Source of the DNA: Spirulina sp. CS-785/01
GTDB lineage: Bacteria; Cyanobacteriota; Cyanobacteriia; Cyanobacteriales; Spirulinaceae
Assembly (NCBI RefSeq): GCF_028330525.1
Contig: NZ_JAQMSD010000124.1
Coordinates: forward strand, 1-60,361
Reading direction: 5' to 3'
DNA length: 60,361 nucleotides
The notes under the pieces are model-generated. The model was not told the DNA's origin and made no database searches. It worked only from the letters and a program-made list of their open reading frames with translations. This document shows positions 6,915 through 15,757 of this stretch, one piece after another (position 1 is the first letter of the stretch; every line of letters begins with the position of its first letter). The position numbers and the translations under genes were made by a program.

Positions 6915-8705
6915 ATGCGCGATATTCTGAAAAATTTATCTTATTTACTTGAGCGTCGTGAGAAGTTACAAGTTGTTGGCTTATTTGTCCTTTTATTGAT
7001 TGGTAGTCTCTTAGAAATGTTCGGAATAGGCTTTGTCCTCCCCTTCATTTCTTTGATTAGTCAACCTGACCTTTTAACAGAACAACCAATCCTTAATTTT
7101 CTGTATACCACGTTGGGTTCACCTGCCCCGACTAACTTTTTAATTATTATTTGTTTCATTTATCTAGCTATTTATCTTGTGAAAAACTTGTACGTTGCAG
7201 TAATGTATTATCTGCAATATAAGTTTATTTTTAACAAGCAAAAAAAGTTAGCAGACAAGTTACTTGATGGATATTTAGGGGCTTCCTATACTTTCCATCT
7301 TCAACGTAATACTGCTGTTTTAATTCGCAATCTTATCCAAGAGATAAATCAGCTTTTGATGCAAGTGCTAATCCCGTTAGTTCTGTTAGTGACCGAATTA
7401 ACAGTTCTTACAGGGTTGGTGATTTTGCTGGTAACATTAAAACCCATTGCCTCTCTAGTCGCTGCTACGGCACTAACTCTAGCTGCATTCAGTTTTTACC
7501 ACTTTTTTCAGCAAAAACTCTATCAAGCTGGACAAGCTCGACAATATAGCTCAGGGCAAGTGATTCAGCAAATTAGTCAAGGGTTAGGAGGGATTAAGGA
7601 AACGAAGACGCTCGGTAGAGAGCAATTTTTTCTAGAACGCCATAGTATTTATCGTGCTGAATTGGTCAAGTCGCAACAATTTTTACAGACAATTCAGCAA
7701 CTGCCAAGGCTATATTTTGAAACTTTGGCGGTGGTTGGTTTATTAGTGGTTGCGATTGTTGCTGCTTTACAGGACACCTCTGGAGAGATTTTACAGACGA
7801 TTTCTTTGTTTGCTGCTGCGGCGTTTCGATTAATGCCTTCTATCAATCGGGTTGTGAGTAGTCTGAACAAGATGCGTTTTGGGGGTCATGCTTTGGATGT
7901 CTTAGCTTATGAGTTTAGGGTTTTGGAGGAAGAGAAAAGTTTACTCACTGTTGAAGACGGTGTAATTCCTAGCCTTGAGAAGCGATTGAGTTTGGAGAAA
8001 GTGTGTTATCACTACCCTAATGCTGAGGAAGTGGTGCTGAGAGAGGTTTCTCTCGAAATCCCCAAAGGAACTTCAGTGGGGTTTGTGGGAAGTTCTGGGG
8101 CGGGGAAGACGACGCTAGTGGATATTATTTTGGGTTTATTAACTCCCACTACCGGACGAGTGTCAGTGGATGGGATGGATATTCAACAAGGGGTGAGAGG
8201 GTGGCAACGGCAAATTGGTTATATTCCTCAAAGTATTTATCTCTGTGATGATACGTTGCGGGGGAATATTGCGTTTGGGATTCCAGAGACGGAGATTGTT
8301 GAGGAACAAGTTTGGGCGGCGGTTCGCTCCGCTCAACTGTTGGAGTTGGTGGAACGGTTGCCGGAGGGTTTGGATACGGTGGTGGGAGAACGGGGGGTGA
8401 GGCTGTCTGGGGGGCAGCGTCAGCGTGTGGGGATTGCGCGGGCGTTGTATCATAATCCCCAGGTGTTGGTGATGGATGAGGCGACGGCTGCGTTGGATAA
8501 TGAGACGGAGGCAGGGGTGATGGAGGCGGTGGAGCAGTTGAGTGGGGAAAAAACGTTGATTATGATTGCTCATCGGTTGACGACGGTGAAGAATTGCGAT
8601 CGCCTTTATTTTATGGAGCGAGGTAAGATAGTGGATCAGGGGACGTATGAGGAGTTGCGCGATCGCAATGAAGCCTTTCAACGTATGGCTAAGGTCATCA
8701 CTTAA
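6915..8705 (+). CDS. ABC transporter, ATP-binding/permease fusion (PglK/MsbA-like flippase)
   Basis: A 596-residue half-transporter. Its N-terminal domain (residues 1-340) has about six membrane helices, and a C-terminal ATPase domain follows. Walker A (GSSGAGKTT) is near residue 392, the LSGGQ signature near 497 and Walker B with DEATAALD near 517. This layout is shared by PglK/WlaB, which flips lipid-linked oligosaccharides, and by MsbA. Standing first in a glycan locus, it most likely moves the lipid-linked glycan across the inner membrane. The locus lacks an obvious Wzx, which supports that role. The second half is noticeably G-richer than the first. Confidence 0.85.
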   Translation: MRDILKNLSYLLERREKLQVVGLFVLLLIGSLLEMFGIGFVLPFISLISQPDLLTEQPILNFLYTTLGSPAPTNFLIIICFIYLAIYLVKNLYVAVMYYLQYKFIFNKQKKLADKLLDGYLGASYTFHLQRNTAVLIRNLIQEINQLLMQVLIPLVLLVTELTVLTGLVILLVTLKPIASLVAATALTLAAFSFYHFFQQKLYQAGQARQYSSGQVIQQISQGLGGIKETKTLGREQFFLERHSIYRAELVKSQQFLQTIQQLPRLYFETLAVVGLLVVAIVAALQDTSGEILQTISLFAAAAFRLMPSINRVVSSLNKMRFGGHALDVLAYEFRVLEEEKSLLTVEDGVIPSLEKRLSLEKVCYHYPNAEEVVLREVSLEIPKGTSVGFVGSSGAGKTTLVDIILGLLTPTTGRVSVDGMDIQQGVRGWQRQIGYIPQSIYLCDDTLRGNIAFGIPETEIVEEQVWAAVRSAQLLELVERLPEGLDTVVGERGVRLSGGQRQRVGIARALYHNPQVLVMDEATAALDNETEAGVMEAVEQLSGEKTLIMIAHRLTTVKNCDRLYFMERGKIVDQGTYEELRDRNEAFQRMAKVIT

Positions 8706-8741
8706 AGCGTAATTTTATCAGTGAGGTTGACTGTATAATTC

Positions 8742-9758
8742 ATGGTGATTAGTGAAGAGAGTTCTCTTTTAATTACAGGGGGAACGGGGTCTTTTGGGAA
8801 ACAGTTTGTCGCTACTGTTTTAGAGCGTTTTCCAAAAATTAAACGGTTGGTGATTTATTCACGGGATGAATTAAAACAGTTTGAGATGTCTCAACTGTTC
8901 TCTGCTCAGGACTATCCGGGGTTACGTTATTTTATTGGGGATGTGCGGGACTCAGATCGCCTCCGACGGGCTTGTGAAAGAGTGGATATTGTGGTTCATG
9001 CGGCTGCGCTCAAGCAAGTGCCTACTGCCGAATATAACCCGATGGAATGTATCCGAACCAATGTATTAGGTGCAGAGAATGTTATTCAAGCGGCTTTAGA
9101 TATGCAGGTGAAACGAGTGGTAGCTCTCTCGACGGATAAGGCGGCAGCTCCGGTTAATCTTTATGGGGCAACTAAGTTATGTTCCGATAAGCTGTTTATT
9201 GCCGCCAATAATATTCGAGGGGGGAGAGATATTCAGTTTAGTGTGGTTCGCTATGGGAATGTGATGGGGTCACGGGGTTCAGTGATCCCGTTTTTTTTAA
9301 AGAAACGGGAGGAGGGTATTTTACCGATCACCGATCCCAGGATGACTCGTTTTAATATTACTTTGGAGGAAGGCGTTCAGCTTGTGCTGTGGGCATTGAA
9401 TCATGCTTGGGGAGGGGAAATTTTTGTTCCTCGTATTCCCTCCTATCGTATTACTGATGTGGCCGAAGCAATCGCCCCCCATTGCGAACATCGTCTAGTG
9501 GGAATTCGTCCGGGTGAGAAGATTCATGAAGAAATGATCACCAGTTCCGATTCTTTTACGACGGTGGATTGTGGGGACTATTATGCCATTCTGCCAGCAA
9601 GTAGTCAGTACTGTCTGGAGGAGTATTGTGAAGCGCGAGGGGCGAGTCCGGTTAAACCAGGGATGAGTTATAACTCCGGTGACAATGATCGGTTTTTGAC
9701 GGTGGAGGAGTTACGCCAACTGATTCGAGACCATGTAGATGCTACTTTCTCCCTATGA
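8742..9758 (+). CDS. pseB: UDP-N-acetylglucosamine 4,6-dehydratase (inverting)
   Basis: A 338-residue short-chain dehydrogenase of the PseB/FlaA1 class. The nucleotide-binding GGTGSFG lies at residues 13-19, the class-typical YSRDELKQFEM at 39-49, STDKA at 130-134 and YGATK at 141-145, giving the catalytic residues. It converts UDP-GlcNAc to the 4-keto-6-deoxy-L-altro sugar, the first step of pseudaminic acid synthesis. Its stop overlaps the ATG of a pseC start (ATGA), the normal coupling to pseC. Here that pseC copy is broken after 25 codons and the intact pseC lies 7.2 kb downstream. Confidence 0.92.
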   Translation: MVISEESSLLITGGTGSFGKQFVATVLERFPKIKRLVIYSRDELKQFEMSQLFSAQDYPGLRYFIGDVRDSDRLRRACERVDIVVHAAALKQVPTAEYNPMECIRTNVLGAENVIQAALDMQVKRVVALSTDKAAAPVNLYGATKLCSDKLFIAANNIRGGRDIQFSVVRYGNVMGSRGSVIPFFLKKREEGILPITDPRMTRFNITLEEGVQLVLWALNHAWGGEIFVPRIPSYRITDVAEAIAPHCEHRLVGIRPGEKIHEEMITSSDSFTTVDCGDYYAILPASSQYCLEEYCEARGASPVKPGMSYNSGDNDRFLTVEELRQLIRDHVDATFSL

Positions 9759-9829
9759 CTTCCTTTATTCCCTACGGTAAGCAAGATATTTCTGAAGCCG
9801 ATATTGCGGCGGTGGTTGAGGTTCTCAAG
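9735..9829 (+). repeat. Left direct repeat (pseB end + pseC start)
   Basis: These 95 bp cover the last 8 codons of pseB and the first 25 codons of pseC. They match 16898-16992 at 85 positions without gaps, always 7163 bp apart. The pair brackets the inserted glycan cassette. Confidence 0.93.
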
Positions 9830-9841
9830 AATGAAGAGTGA
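9755..9841 (+). pseudogene. pseC: Truncated 5' end of pseC
   Basis: From ATG 9755 the frame encodes MTSFIPYGKQDISEADIA and a few more residues nearly identical to the intact PseC. It then diverges at 9830 into four unrelated codons and stops at 9841. The break point is the left edge of the cassette: the ATG of the next gene is at 9831. Confidence 0.92.
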
Positions 9842-11906
9842 AGGCAAACAATCTAACTACGCAAGTGTTATTACTAAAATTGCTTTGTTGTTTACAACTT
9901 ACACGGTTGTTGTTGCATTGCTATTTTTGTATTTTCGTCAGGAAGACGCTGAAGTTTTTAGACAAGTTACTGGAGTTATTATCTACCCCTTAACGCTTTT
10001 TGGGTTGGTAGCCTTAAGTAGTCATTATTGGCAAAATCGCTGGGTGCTTCCGCTCTGTGTACTAGCATTCATGTCGTTACCTTTTGCTATTGCTCCCCTA
10101 GGGGTTTGGTCACTTCCACCTGTAGCTATTGCAGGAATTGGAGCAATAGCTTACTCTTGCTGGCGGATGAAAATTTTTAAATCAATTTGTGAATTAATCG
10201 GGATATTCTTTGCGGGTATAGCTCTAGCAGGCTTCTATTTTCTGGTTGTCAATGGGATGAACTATGCCCACCTATTTTCAGATATTGCTGCTTACGCAAA
10301 TATACTACATAGAGACACTCTTTTTCATTCGGCAATTATTAATATGATTGCCCGTTTTGGTATCCCTTCAACGGGATTAGATGGAGTTGTCCCCTTAACT
10401 TACCATGTGCTAATCCACCGATGGGTTGCGGCGAATTCATTAATGTTAGGGGGTGATACCCCAATATTATTGGCGATAACGCAGCAAGTCGCCTTACTTC
10501 CAGTATTGTTCTTTGTCATTATATTGACTGTTTATAATCTTTCTGATGGACATGCTTCTGTTTTAAACATCACTATGTTTGCCTTTGGGTTTATCTGGCT
10601 GGGGAGTGCAGGGTTTTCCAGTTACTTAGCTAGTGAATCTTATGCTTTTTCACTACCAATATTTATAGCTATGGTGCCTATAGGTATAACTTGGTTAGAG
10701 TTTTCTTTATCTCAAAGAATCACGAGAGTCATTAAACCCTGGGAATGGGCAATTATTATCCCCGCAATCGCGGCTTGTTGGCTAGCAAAAATGTCAACAG
10801 GTTTAATGTTGGTCATTTATTTATGCGCCTGTATTTTTATTCCTAAAGTTTTGAAATACCCAAAACGTTATCTATTTAAACTTATCCCAATAATGCTGCT
10901 GGGGGGTCTATCGCTTTACATCTTTAAACAAAATACTTTAAGTTTCCCCTTCCCTTTTCATTTTTTTTATTATCCAACTTTTTACAGACAAAGTTTTTTA
11001 GCACAAGTTCGTGTATTCTTTTGGTTGGTATTAGCTATTTGGTTAACAAGTAATTCGAAAAATAAATTATTTCAACATTCTCTAGTGTATGTATTGATTT
11101 TTACATTTGTATCTTCACAGGTTCCAGGTCTTTTGTTTGCACTTCTAAGTGGTGCTGCATATTTTATTATGCCTGTATTGGTGATGATCGCAGTAATTTG
11201 TGCAGCTCATGTTCTTGATCTTTTTTACACCCCTCAATTCCAATCAATAGTGGTCACTATTGATTGGAAAAAGCGAAAGCAACAAAAAATAAATTTACTT
11301 GAAAATCAATGGAAATATATAAAGCGTACAATTATTTACATCGTGTTAATAGCAATACTCATTACCAATCTAAGATCAGGATATTTATCCTTAATACGTA
11401 ATTCTTATGGACTTTTCTCAAGAATAGATAACTTTTATGTCCATCGAACAATTGACTCAAGAGTAATAGGAATTAGAGAGGGAACCAAAAACTTAATGAG
11501 TCCAAAAATTTATGATAAGAAAACAGTCATAAACCGAACTGAGTTGGGGAAGATCAAACAGTTAGTGCTTAACCTTGAGTTAAATTCTACTAATCAAAAT
11601 ACAGTATTGTATATTGCACCTAGTTATGAAGCTTTTTGGCAACCAGACGAGAATACTGGGTCTGTTTGCTGGGCTCAGCCCTTTGCAATTTCTGCTATGA
11701 CTGGATTGCCATTGTTAAATGGGGTTCGTAGTGGATTAGAAAATTGTACACCTACTTCCTATTATGGTATGGTGAACTATGGCAGTGAATCGCTAAACCA
11801 AGAATTATCCCAGCAAGAACTATGCACTAAAGCTAAGAAACTTGGATTTAGCCAAGTTTACAAAATATCTGAAAGTAGGCAGGAGTTGTATCGTTGCCAA
11901 TCTTAA
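9831..11906 (+). CDS. Large polytopic membrane protein, candidate GT-C type glycosyltransferase
   Basis: A 692-residue protein with about 12 hydrophobic helices over residues 15-515 and a soluble C-terminal part of about 170 residues. I do not recognise a specific family. The size, helix count and C-terminal soluble domain resemble GT-C enzymes such as ArnT and O-antigen glucosyl-modifying transferases, which use polyprenyl-phosphate sugars on the outer face of the membrane. A GtrB-like transferase and a small EamA/SMR protein in the same coupled run support that reading. ATG 9831 lies directly at the cassette boundary, and part of the upstream region is truncated pseC. Base composition is more AT-rich than pseB. 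Confidence 0.6.
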   Translation: MKSEGKQSNYASVITKIALLFTTYTVVVALLFLYFRQEDAEVFRQVTGVIIYPLTLFGLVALSSHYWQNRWVLPLCVLAFMSLPFAIAPLGVWSLPPVAIAGIGAIAYSCWRMKIFKSICELIGIFFAGIALAGFYFLVVNGMNYAHLFSDIAAYANILHRDTLFHSAIINMIARFGIPSTGLDGVVPLTYHVLIHRWVAANSLMLGGDTPILLAITQQVALLPVLFFVIILTVYNLSDGHASVLNITMFAFGFIWLGSAGFSSYLASESYAFSLPIFIAMVPIGITWLEFSLSQRITRVIKPWEWAIIIPAIAACWLAKMSTGLMLVIYLCACIFIPKVLKYPKRYLFKLIPIMLLGGLSLYIFKQNTLSFPFPFHFFYYPTFYRQSFLAQVRVFFWLVLAIWLTSNSKNKLFQHSLVYVLIFTFVSSQVPGLLFALLSGAAYFIMPVLVMIAVICAAHVLDLFYTPQFQSIVVTIDWKKRKQQKINLLENQWKYIKRTIIYIVLIAILITNLRSGYLSLIRNSYGLFSRIDNFYVHRTIDSRVIGIREGTKNLMSPKIYDKKTVINRTELGKIKQLVLNLELNSTNQNTVLYIAPSYEAFWQPDENTGSVCWAQPFAISAMTGLPLLNGVRSGLENCTPTSYYGMVNYGSESLNQELSQQELCTKAKKLGFSQVYKISESRQELYRCQS

Positions 11907-11916
11907 TTGAATAATT

Positions 11917-12849
11917 ATGCCTCATATTTCTGTTGTCATTCCCGTTTATAAAGCTGAGAACTGCTTACAAGTTCTTTGCAAACGTCTAGAAAGTTCTTTA
12001 GAGCTGATTAGCCAAGATTTTGAAATTATTTTGGTTGAGGACTGTAGTGGTGATCGCTCTTGGGATATTATTGTTAAATTAGCCAAGGCTGACCCAAGAG
12101 TTAAAGGAATTCAATTTAGTCGGAATTTTGGTCAACATTATGGGATAACTGCAGGGCTAGATCATTGTGATGGAGATTGGGTTGTGGTCATGGATTGCGA
12201 CCTACAAGACTCACCCGAAGAAATTCCTCAACTCTATGCGAAAGCCCAAGAAGGTTATGATATTGTATTAGCCCGAAGAGGTAAACGAAAAGATACTTTA
12301 CGCAAGCGTCTTACTTCGTGGCTCTTTTATAAGATATTTAACTATTTAGCCGGTTTACAATATGATGCTCAAGTAGGAAATTTTCGCATCATGTCTCGTG
12401 CTGTTGTGGAAAATTTTTGTCTAATGCGCGAACAACTTAGATTTTTTGGGGGATTAGTAGATTGGATGGGATTTCCTACAGCTAGTATCGATGTTGGTCA
12501 TGCAAAGCGTTTTGAAGGAAAAAGTGCTTACACTTTTACCAAACTGTGGAAACTAGCAACTGATACAATCATTGCTTACTCAGATAAACCCCTACGCTTA
12601 TCTATTAAGTTGGGATTTTTGATTTCTACTTTTTCATTTATTTATGGTGTTTATATTGCTGTTAGAGCTTTGTTATATGGCTCTTCTGTAACTGGCTGGA
12701 GTAGTTTGATTATATCATTGTATTTTTTAGGTGGAATTATTATTTTTATTTTGGGCATTATTGGTGTTTATTTGGGTAGACTCTTTGATGAAACAAAGAA
12801 AAGACCATTGTATTTAGTAAGGAACAAAACATTTACAAGAAAACTATGA
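11917..12849 (+). CDS. GtrB/ArnC-like polyprenyl-phosphate glycosyltransferase (GT2)
   Basis: A 310-residue GT2 enzyme. It has an N-terminal ISVVIPVYKAEN fold start, DCD at residues 93-95 in VVVMDCDLQDSPEEIP, and two C-terminal membrane helices between about 228 and 295. This is the pattern of dolichol-phosphate mannose synthase, GtrB and ArnC. These enzymes move a sugar from a nucleotide carrier to undecaprenyl phosphate on the cytoplasmic face. It follows the membrane protein by 10 bp and overlaps the next gene by four bases (ATGA). Confidence 0.88.
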   Translation: MPHISVVIPVYKAENCLQVLCKRLESSLELISQDFEIILVEDCSGDRSWDIIVKLAKADPRVKGIQFSRNFGQHYGITAGLDHCDGDWVVVMDCDLQDSPEEIPQLYAKAQEGYDIVLARRGKRKDTLRKRLTSWLFYKIFNYLAGLQYDAQVGNFRIMSRAVVENFCLMREQLRFFGGLVDWMGFPTASIDVGHAKRFEGKSAYTFTKLWKLATDTIIAYSDKPLRLSIKLGFLISTFSFIYGVYIAVRALLYGSSVTGWSSLIISLYFLGGIIIFILGIIGVYLGRLFDETKKRPLYLVRNKTFTRKL

Positions 12850-13427
12850 CATTTTTAACCAAGGCAGAGCTATCCAAAATACCTTTTAAATTTTTGGGTG
12901 AGAATGTAAGAATCAGCAATAACTGTTCAATATACAATCCTGAATTAACAGAAATTCACGACAACTCTAGAATAGATGACTTTTGTGTTATATCTGGAAA
13001 AGTTTTCATTGGTAAATATGTTCATATTGCAGTTTTTTGCAATGTTGCTGGTGGATCAGAAGGGATAATTTTTCATGACTTCTCTGGTTTGGCCTATGGA
13101 TGTCATGTTTTTACACAGAGTGATGATTACAGTGGTCAAACTCTTACAAATCCAACAGTTCCTAGTAAATATAAGTCAGAGATCAAAAAAAGTGTCACTT
13201 TGGGAAAGCACTGCATTGTTGGGACTGGAAGCTTGATATTTCCAGGGGCGAATTTAGGGGAAGGGACAGCAATAGGAGCAGCATCTGTCATAAGAAAATC
13301 AACAGAAGAATGGTCAATTTATCTAGGTAATCCCGCAAAAAAAGTTAAGGCACGTTCCCGAAATCTTCTGAAGCTAGAAGCGCAACTTATCCAAGAAAAT
13401 GCCAGTGTACAAGTAAATGAAGAATGA
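12846..13427 (+). CDS. Hexapeptide-repeat acetyltransferase (WbbJ/LacA-like)
   Basis: A 193-residue left-handed beta-helix acyltransferase. It shows repeated hexapeptide turns (VFIGKYVHIAVFC, VTLGKHCIVGTGSLIFPG, GEGTAIGAASVI), an open loop near residue 90 (HVFTQSDDYSG), and an LGNPAKKVK end typical of sugar O- or N-acetyltransferases. Next to a sugar 4-aminotransferase in the same cassette, N-acetylation of an amino sugar is the likely job. O-acetylation of the glycan is the alternative. It is coupled by ATGA overlaps on both sides. Confidence 0.82.
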   Translation: MTFLTKAELSKIPFKFLGENVRISNNCSIYNPELTEIHDNSRIDDFCVISGKVFIGKYVHIAVFCNVAGGSEGIIFHDFSGLAYGCHVFTQSDDYSGQTLTNPTVPSKYKSEIKKSVTLGKHCIVGTGSLIFPGANLGEGTAIGAASVIRKSTEEWSIYLGNPAKKVKARSRNLLKLEAQLIQENASVQVNEE

Positions 13428-13786
13428 GTTATCTTTATATTTTCTTCACAATACTATTTACGGTCTACGGACAAATTGTAATCAAATGGCAAGTCCAACT
13501 CGCGGGAGCATTTCCTCAAGAGAATATAGGAAAACTGCAATATCTAACCAAACTTTTGCTCAATCCTTGGGTAATCAGTGGCTTTGTTAGTGCATTTCTT
13601 GCTGCCCTTAGTTGGATGGCTGCTATGACAAAATTTGATCTCAGCTATGCCTACCCATTTATGAGTTTAGCTTTTGTTTTAGTGATGTTTTTTAGTGCTA
13701 TCTTCTTTGAAGAATCCATTACGCTCCCTAAATCTATCGGACTAGCCTTGATTGTTTTAGGTATTATTATTGGTAGCAAAAGATGA
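13424..13786 (+). CDS. Small EamA/SMR-like membrane protein, candidate lipid-sugar flippase subunit
   Basis: A 120-residue protein with four hydrophobic helices and a conserved-looking FDLSYAYPFMSLAFVLVM stretch near residues 73-90. The last helix ends IIGSKR. This matches half-size EamA/SMR proteins such as ArnE and ArnF, which flip undecaprenyl-phosphate aminoarabinose. Placed between the GtrB-like transferase and a methyltransferase with four-base overlaps, it probably moves the lipid-linked sugar outward. A generic small multidrug transporter is less likely from context. Confidence 0.72.
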   Translation: MSYLYIFFTILFTVYGQIVIKWQVQLAGAFPQENIGKLQYLTKLLLNPWVISGFVSAFLAALSWMAAMTKFDLSYAYPFMSLAFVLVMFFSAIFFEESITLPKSIGLALIVLGIIIGSKR

Positions 13787-14508
13787 AAATTTGTCCTCAA
13801 TGTCACCACCATTTTAACCAACCGAACTGGCATTGTCCTGCCTGTGGTTATACACCTCCATCCCTGGAGGGACATCTGAGCTTTGCTCCGCAACTTGCTG
13901 CTGCTAGTAAAGGATTTGATGCCTTAGCATTCCCAATACTTGCCAAGCTAGAGGCAAAGAATTTCTGGTTTCGATCCCGAAATCATCTTATAATTTATGC
14001 TATAAAACGCTACTTTCCTAGAGCTAAAAATTTTTTGGAAATTGGTTGTGGAACAGGTTTTGTTTTACAAGGAATAGAAAAAAACTTTCCTCACCTGAGT
14101 TGCTCAGGCAGCGAAATTTTTTCTAGTGGATTAGAGCTTGCTAGCCAACGCCTATCTAAAACAACTTTATTTCAAATGGATGCCCGGCAAATACCTTTTA
14201 TTGAGGAATTTGATATTATTGGTGCTTTTGACGTTCTCGAGCATATAGAGCAAGACTGGGATGTTTTAAGGCAGGTATATCAAGCCCTCCAAATGGGGGG
14301 AGGAATTATCCTTACTGTTCCTCAACATCCTTGGCTGTGGAGTCCAGTCGATGATTATGCTCACCATTTCCGTCGCTATCGTGCCAAGGAGCTTCAAACG
14401 AAAGTGGATAATGCAGGGTTTAGAATCATGAGAGGCTGTTTGAAAAGGGTAAGGGTTGTAGCAAATTATGCCAGCCGCCTGACCATGATACGGATCATAG
14501 CGATGTAG
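13783..14508 (+). pseudogene. SAM methyltransferase with zinc ribbon, truncated by an IS
   Basis: Residues 1-21 form a zinc ribbon with CPQC and CPAC pairs (Cys 4, 7, 18, 21). The SAM site EIGCGTG is at residues 86-92, and DVLEHIEQDWDVL follows as in class I sugar or lipid methyltransferases. The family sequence stops at about residue 216, where the IS5-family end begins at 14431. The last 25 codons of the open frame are IS sequence. The missing C-terminus is not found on the far side of the IS, so the gene was deleted as well as interrupted. Confidence 0.85.
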
Positions 14509-15340
14509 ATCAGCGCCTCAGAATTATCCGGCCGATACTCATAATCTTGAGAGAGACGGCGATACCAGTTCCACCAGCCAAAAGTGCGCTCAACCACCCA
14601 GCGCTTCTTGAGCAGGACGAAACCTTTGGTCTCCTGCGGGCGGAGCACCGCATGAACAATCCAACCCAGAGTATCCATGACCCAACTCAGGAAGGGGTGA
14701 CCGTCATAGCCGCCATCCACCCAAACCAGATAAAGGCGGCGAACCTGGTCGCGCATCTGATGTAATTTCGCCAGAACCCGTTTGCCGCCCTCGCGTTCTT
14801 GGACGCTCGCCGCCGTCACTAAGACACACATCACCAGACCGAGGGTATCGACGACGGTATGGCGCTTACGGCCTTTGGTCGCTTTATGAGCGTCGTAGCC
14901 AACCTCCTCATGCACCATCGTGCTGGTTGGCACACTTTGGGAATCGAGAATCACTTCGGACGGGCTAGCGGCTCGCCCCGCCATCACGCGATTCCAGTCC
15001 CGTAGACGGTCGTGTATGGCTTGCCAAGTCCCATCCTCACGCCAATTGCGGAAGTAGGTATAGACGGTTTGCCAAGCCGGAAAGTCACTCGGTAAGTCCC
15101 GCCATTTACAGCCCTGCACCACCAGATAGAAGATGCCGTTAAGCACAGCGTGCAGACAGACACTCCGGGGGCGACCGCCTGGTTTCGCCGCTGGCAAGAG
15201 TGGTTCAATCAGTTCGAACTCTTCGCGCCTTAGATTGCTGGTGTACTCTTTGCTCATGGCTCTCACGGGGCTGGTTGTTTCACTCTCAGCGTATCCCGTG
15301 TGAGCTTTTATACTTCCTCAGGACTTTTCAAACAGCCTCT
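14431..15340 (-). mobile_element. IS5-family insertion sequence, complete
   Basis: A 910-bp element with perfect 17-bp terminal inverted repeats AGAGGCTGTTTGAAAAG at 14431-14447, and its complement at 15324-15340. It encloses one intact transposase gene on the minus strand. The flanking bases (CATG before, TAGT after) do not show a matching target duplication. This fits deletion of adjacent DNA after insertion, or recombination between two copies. Confidence 0.9.
14466..15257 (-). CDS. IS5-family DDE transposase
   Basis: A 263-residue transposase starting at ATG 15257. Its N-terminal DUF4096-type region contains FELIEPLLP and GCKWRDLP. The catalytic triad is D105 (ILDSQSV), D181 (VWVDGGYDG) and E223 (VVERTFGWWNWYRR). 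DAHKATKGRKRH near residue 122 is typical of the IS1031/IS4811-like branch of IS5. It is full-length without frameshift, so the element could still be active. GTG 15266 is a longer alternative start. Confidence 0.93.
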   Translation of the reverse strand: MSKEYTSNLRREEFELIEPLLPAAKPGGRPRSVCLHAVLNGIFYLVVQGCKWRDLPSDFPAWQTVYTYFRNWREDGTWQAIHDRLRDWNRVMAGRAASPSEVILDSQSVPTSTMVHEEVGYDAHKATKGRKRHTVVDTLGLVMCVLVTAASVQEREGGKRVLAKLHQMRDQVRRLYLVWVDGGYDGHPFLSWVMDTLGWIVHAVLRPQETKGFVLLKKRWVVERTFGWWNWYRRLSQDYEYRPDNSEALIYIAMIRIMVRRLA

Positions 15341-15757
15341 TAGTGTGGTACAAATCACTGAATCCTGCTTCTGGCATGGATTCCAGCATTTTTACATCAC
15401 AATCAATTATTCAGAAACCCAAAACCCTTGCGCAGCAAGCATTTTGCTGGACTTTGGACAAACCTTAGAGGCTTGCGAAGCAAGCAAAATTGGTCAAACC
15501 CTTGCCATACCGTTGCTTCTGATGCATCAGAGTTGTGAGCTAAGGCTGTGATTGGGAGATATTCGGGAGTTTGAGAAACCAGGCTAAAGCCCCAAATCCC
15601 CGAATATCTCCAACCAGCTGTGTTCAAGCCGCCTGAAGACACTGTAAAACCGTTAAATCAGGTGGTGTAGCAACCAGCTTTTTGTCCAAAGTCCAAATTT
15701 TGGGCTTGAGTTTTGATTGGGGTTACACACCAAGTGCCGAAGAGCCAAAATAACCTA
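15341..15757. other. Gene-free interval with nested inverted repeats
   Basis: No frame here is convincing. The interval holds the 15-bp inverted repeat at 15448-15695. Nested inside it is a stem of GGGAGATATTCGGG against CCCCGAATATCTCC (about 15553-15612). It may be the relic of another insertion sequence or MITE beside the IS5 copy. The downstream aminotransferase starts at 15758. Confidence 0.5.
15448..15695. repeat. 248-bp MITE-like sequence with 15-bp terminal inverted repeats
   Basis: TGGACTTTGGACAAA at 15448-15462 is the exact reverse complement of TTTGTCCAAAGTCCA at 15681-15695. Inside is a second, shorter stem around 15553-15612. There is no coding capacity. The size and symmetry fit a non-autonomous element or a folded transcript. 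Confidence 0.65.

Noticed and set aside
8163-8681. Minus-strand open frame of 172 residues inside the ABC transporter ATPase domain
   Set aside because: It is the mirror of a G-rich coding strand. Its His/Pro/Leu-rich composition is an artefact of the codon usage of the real gene.
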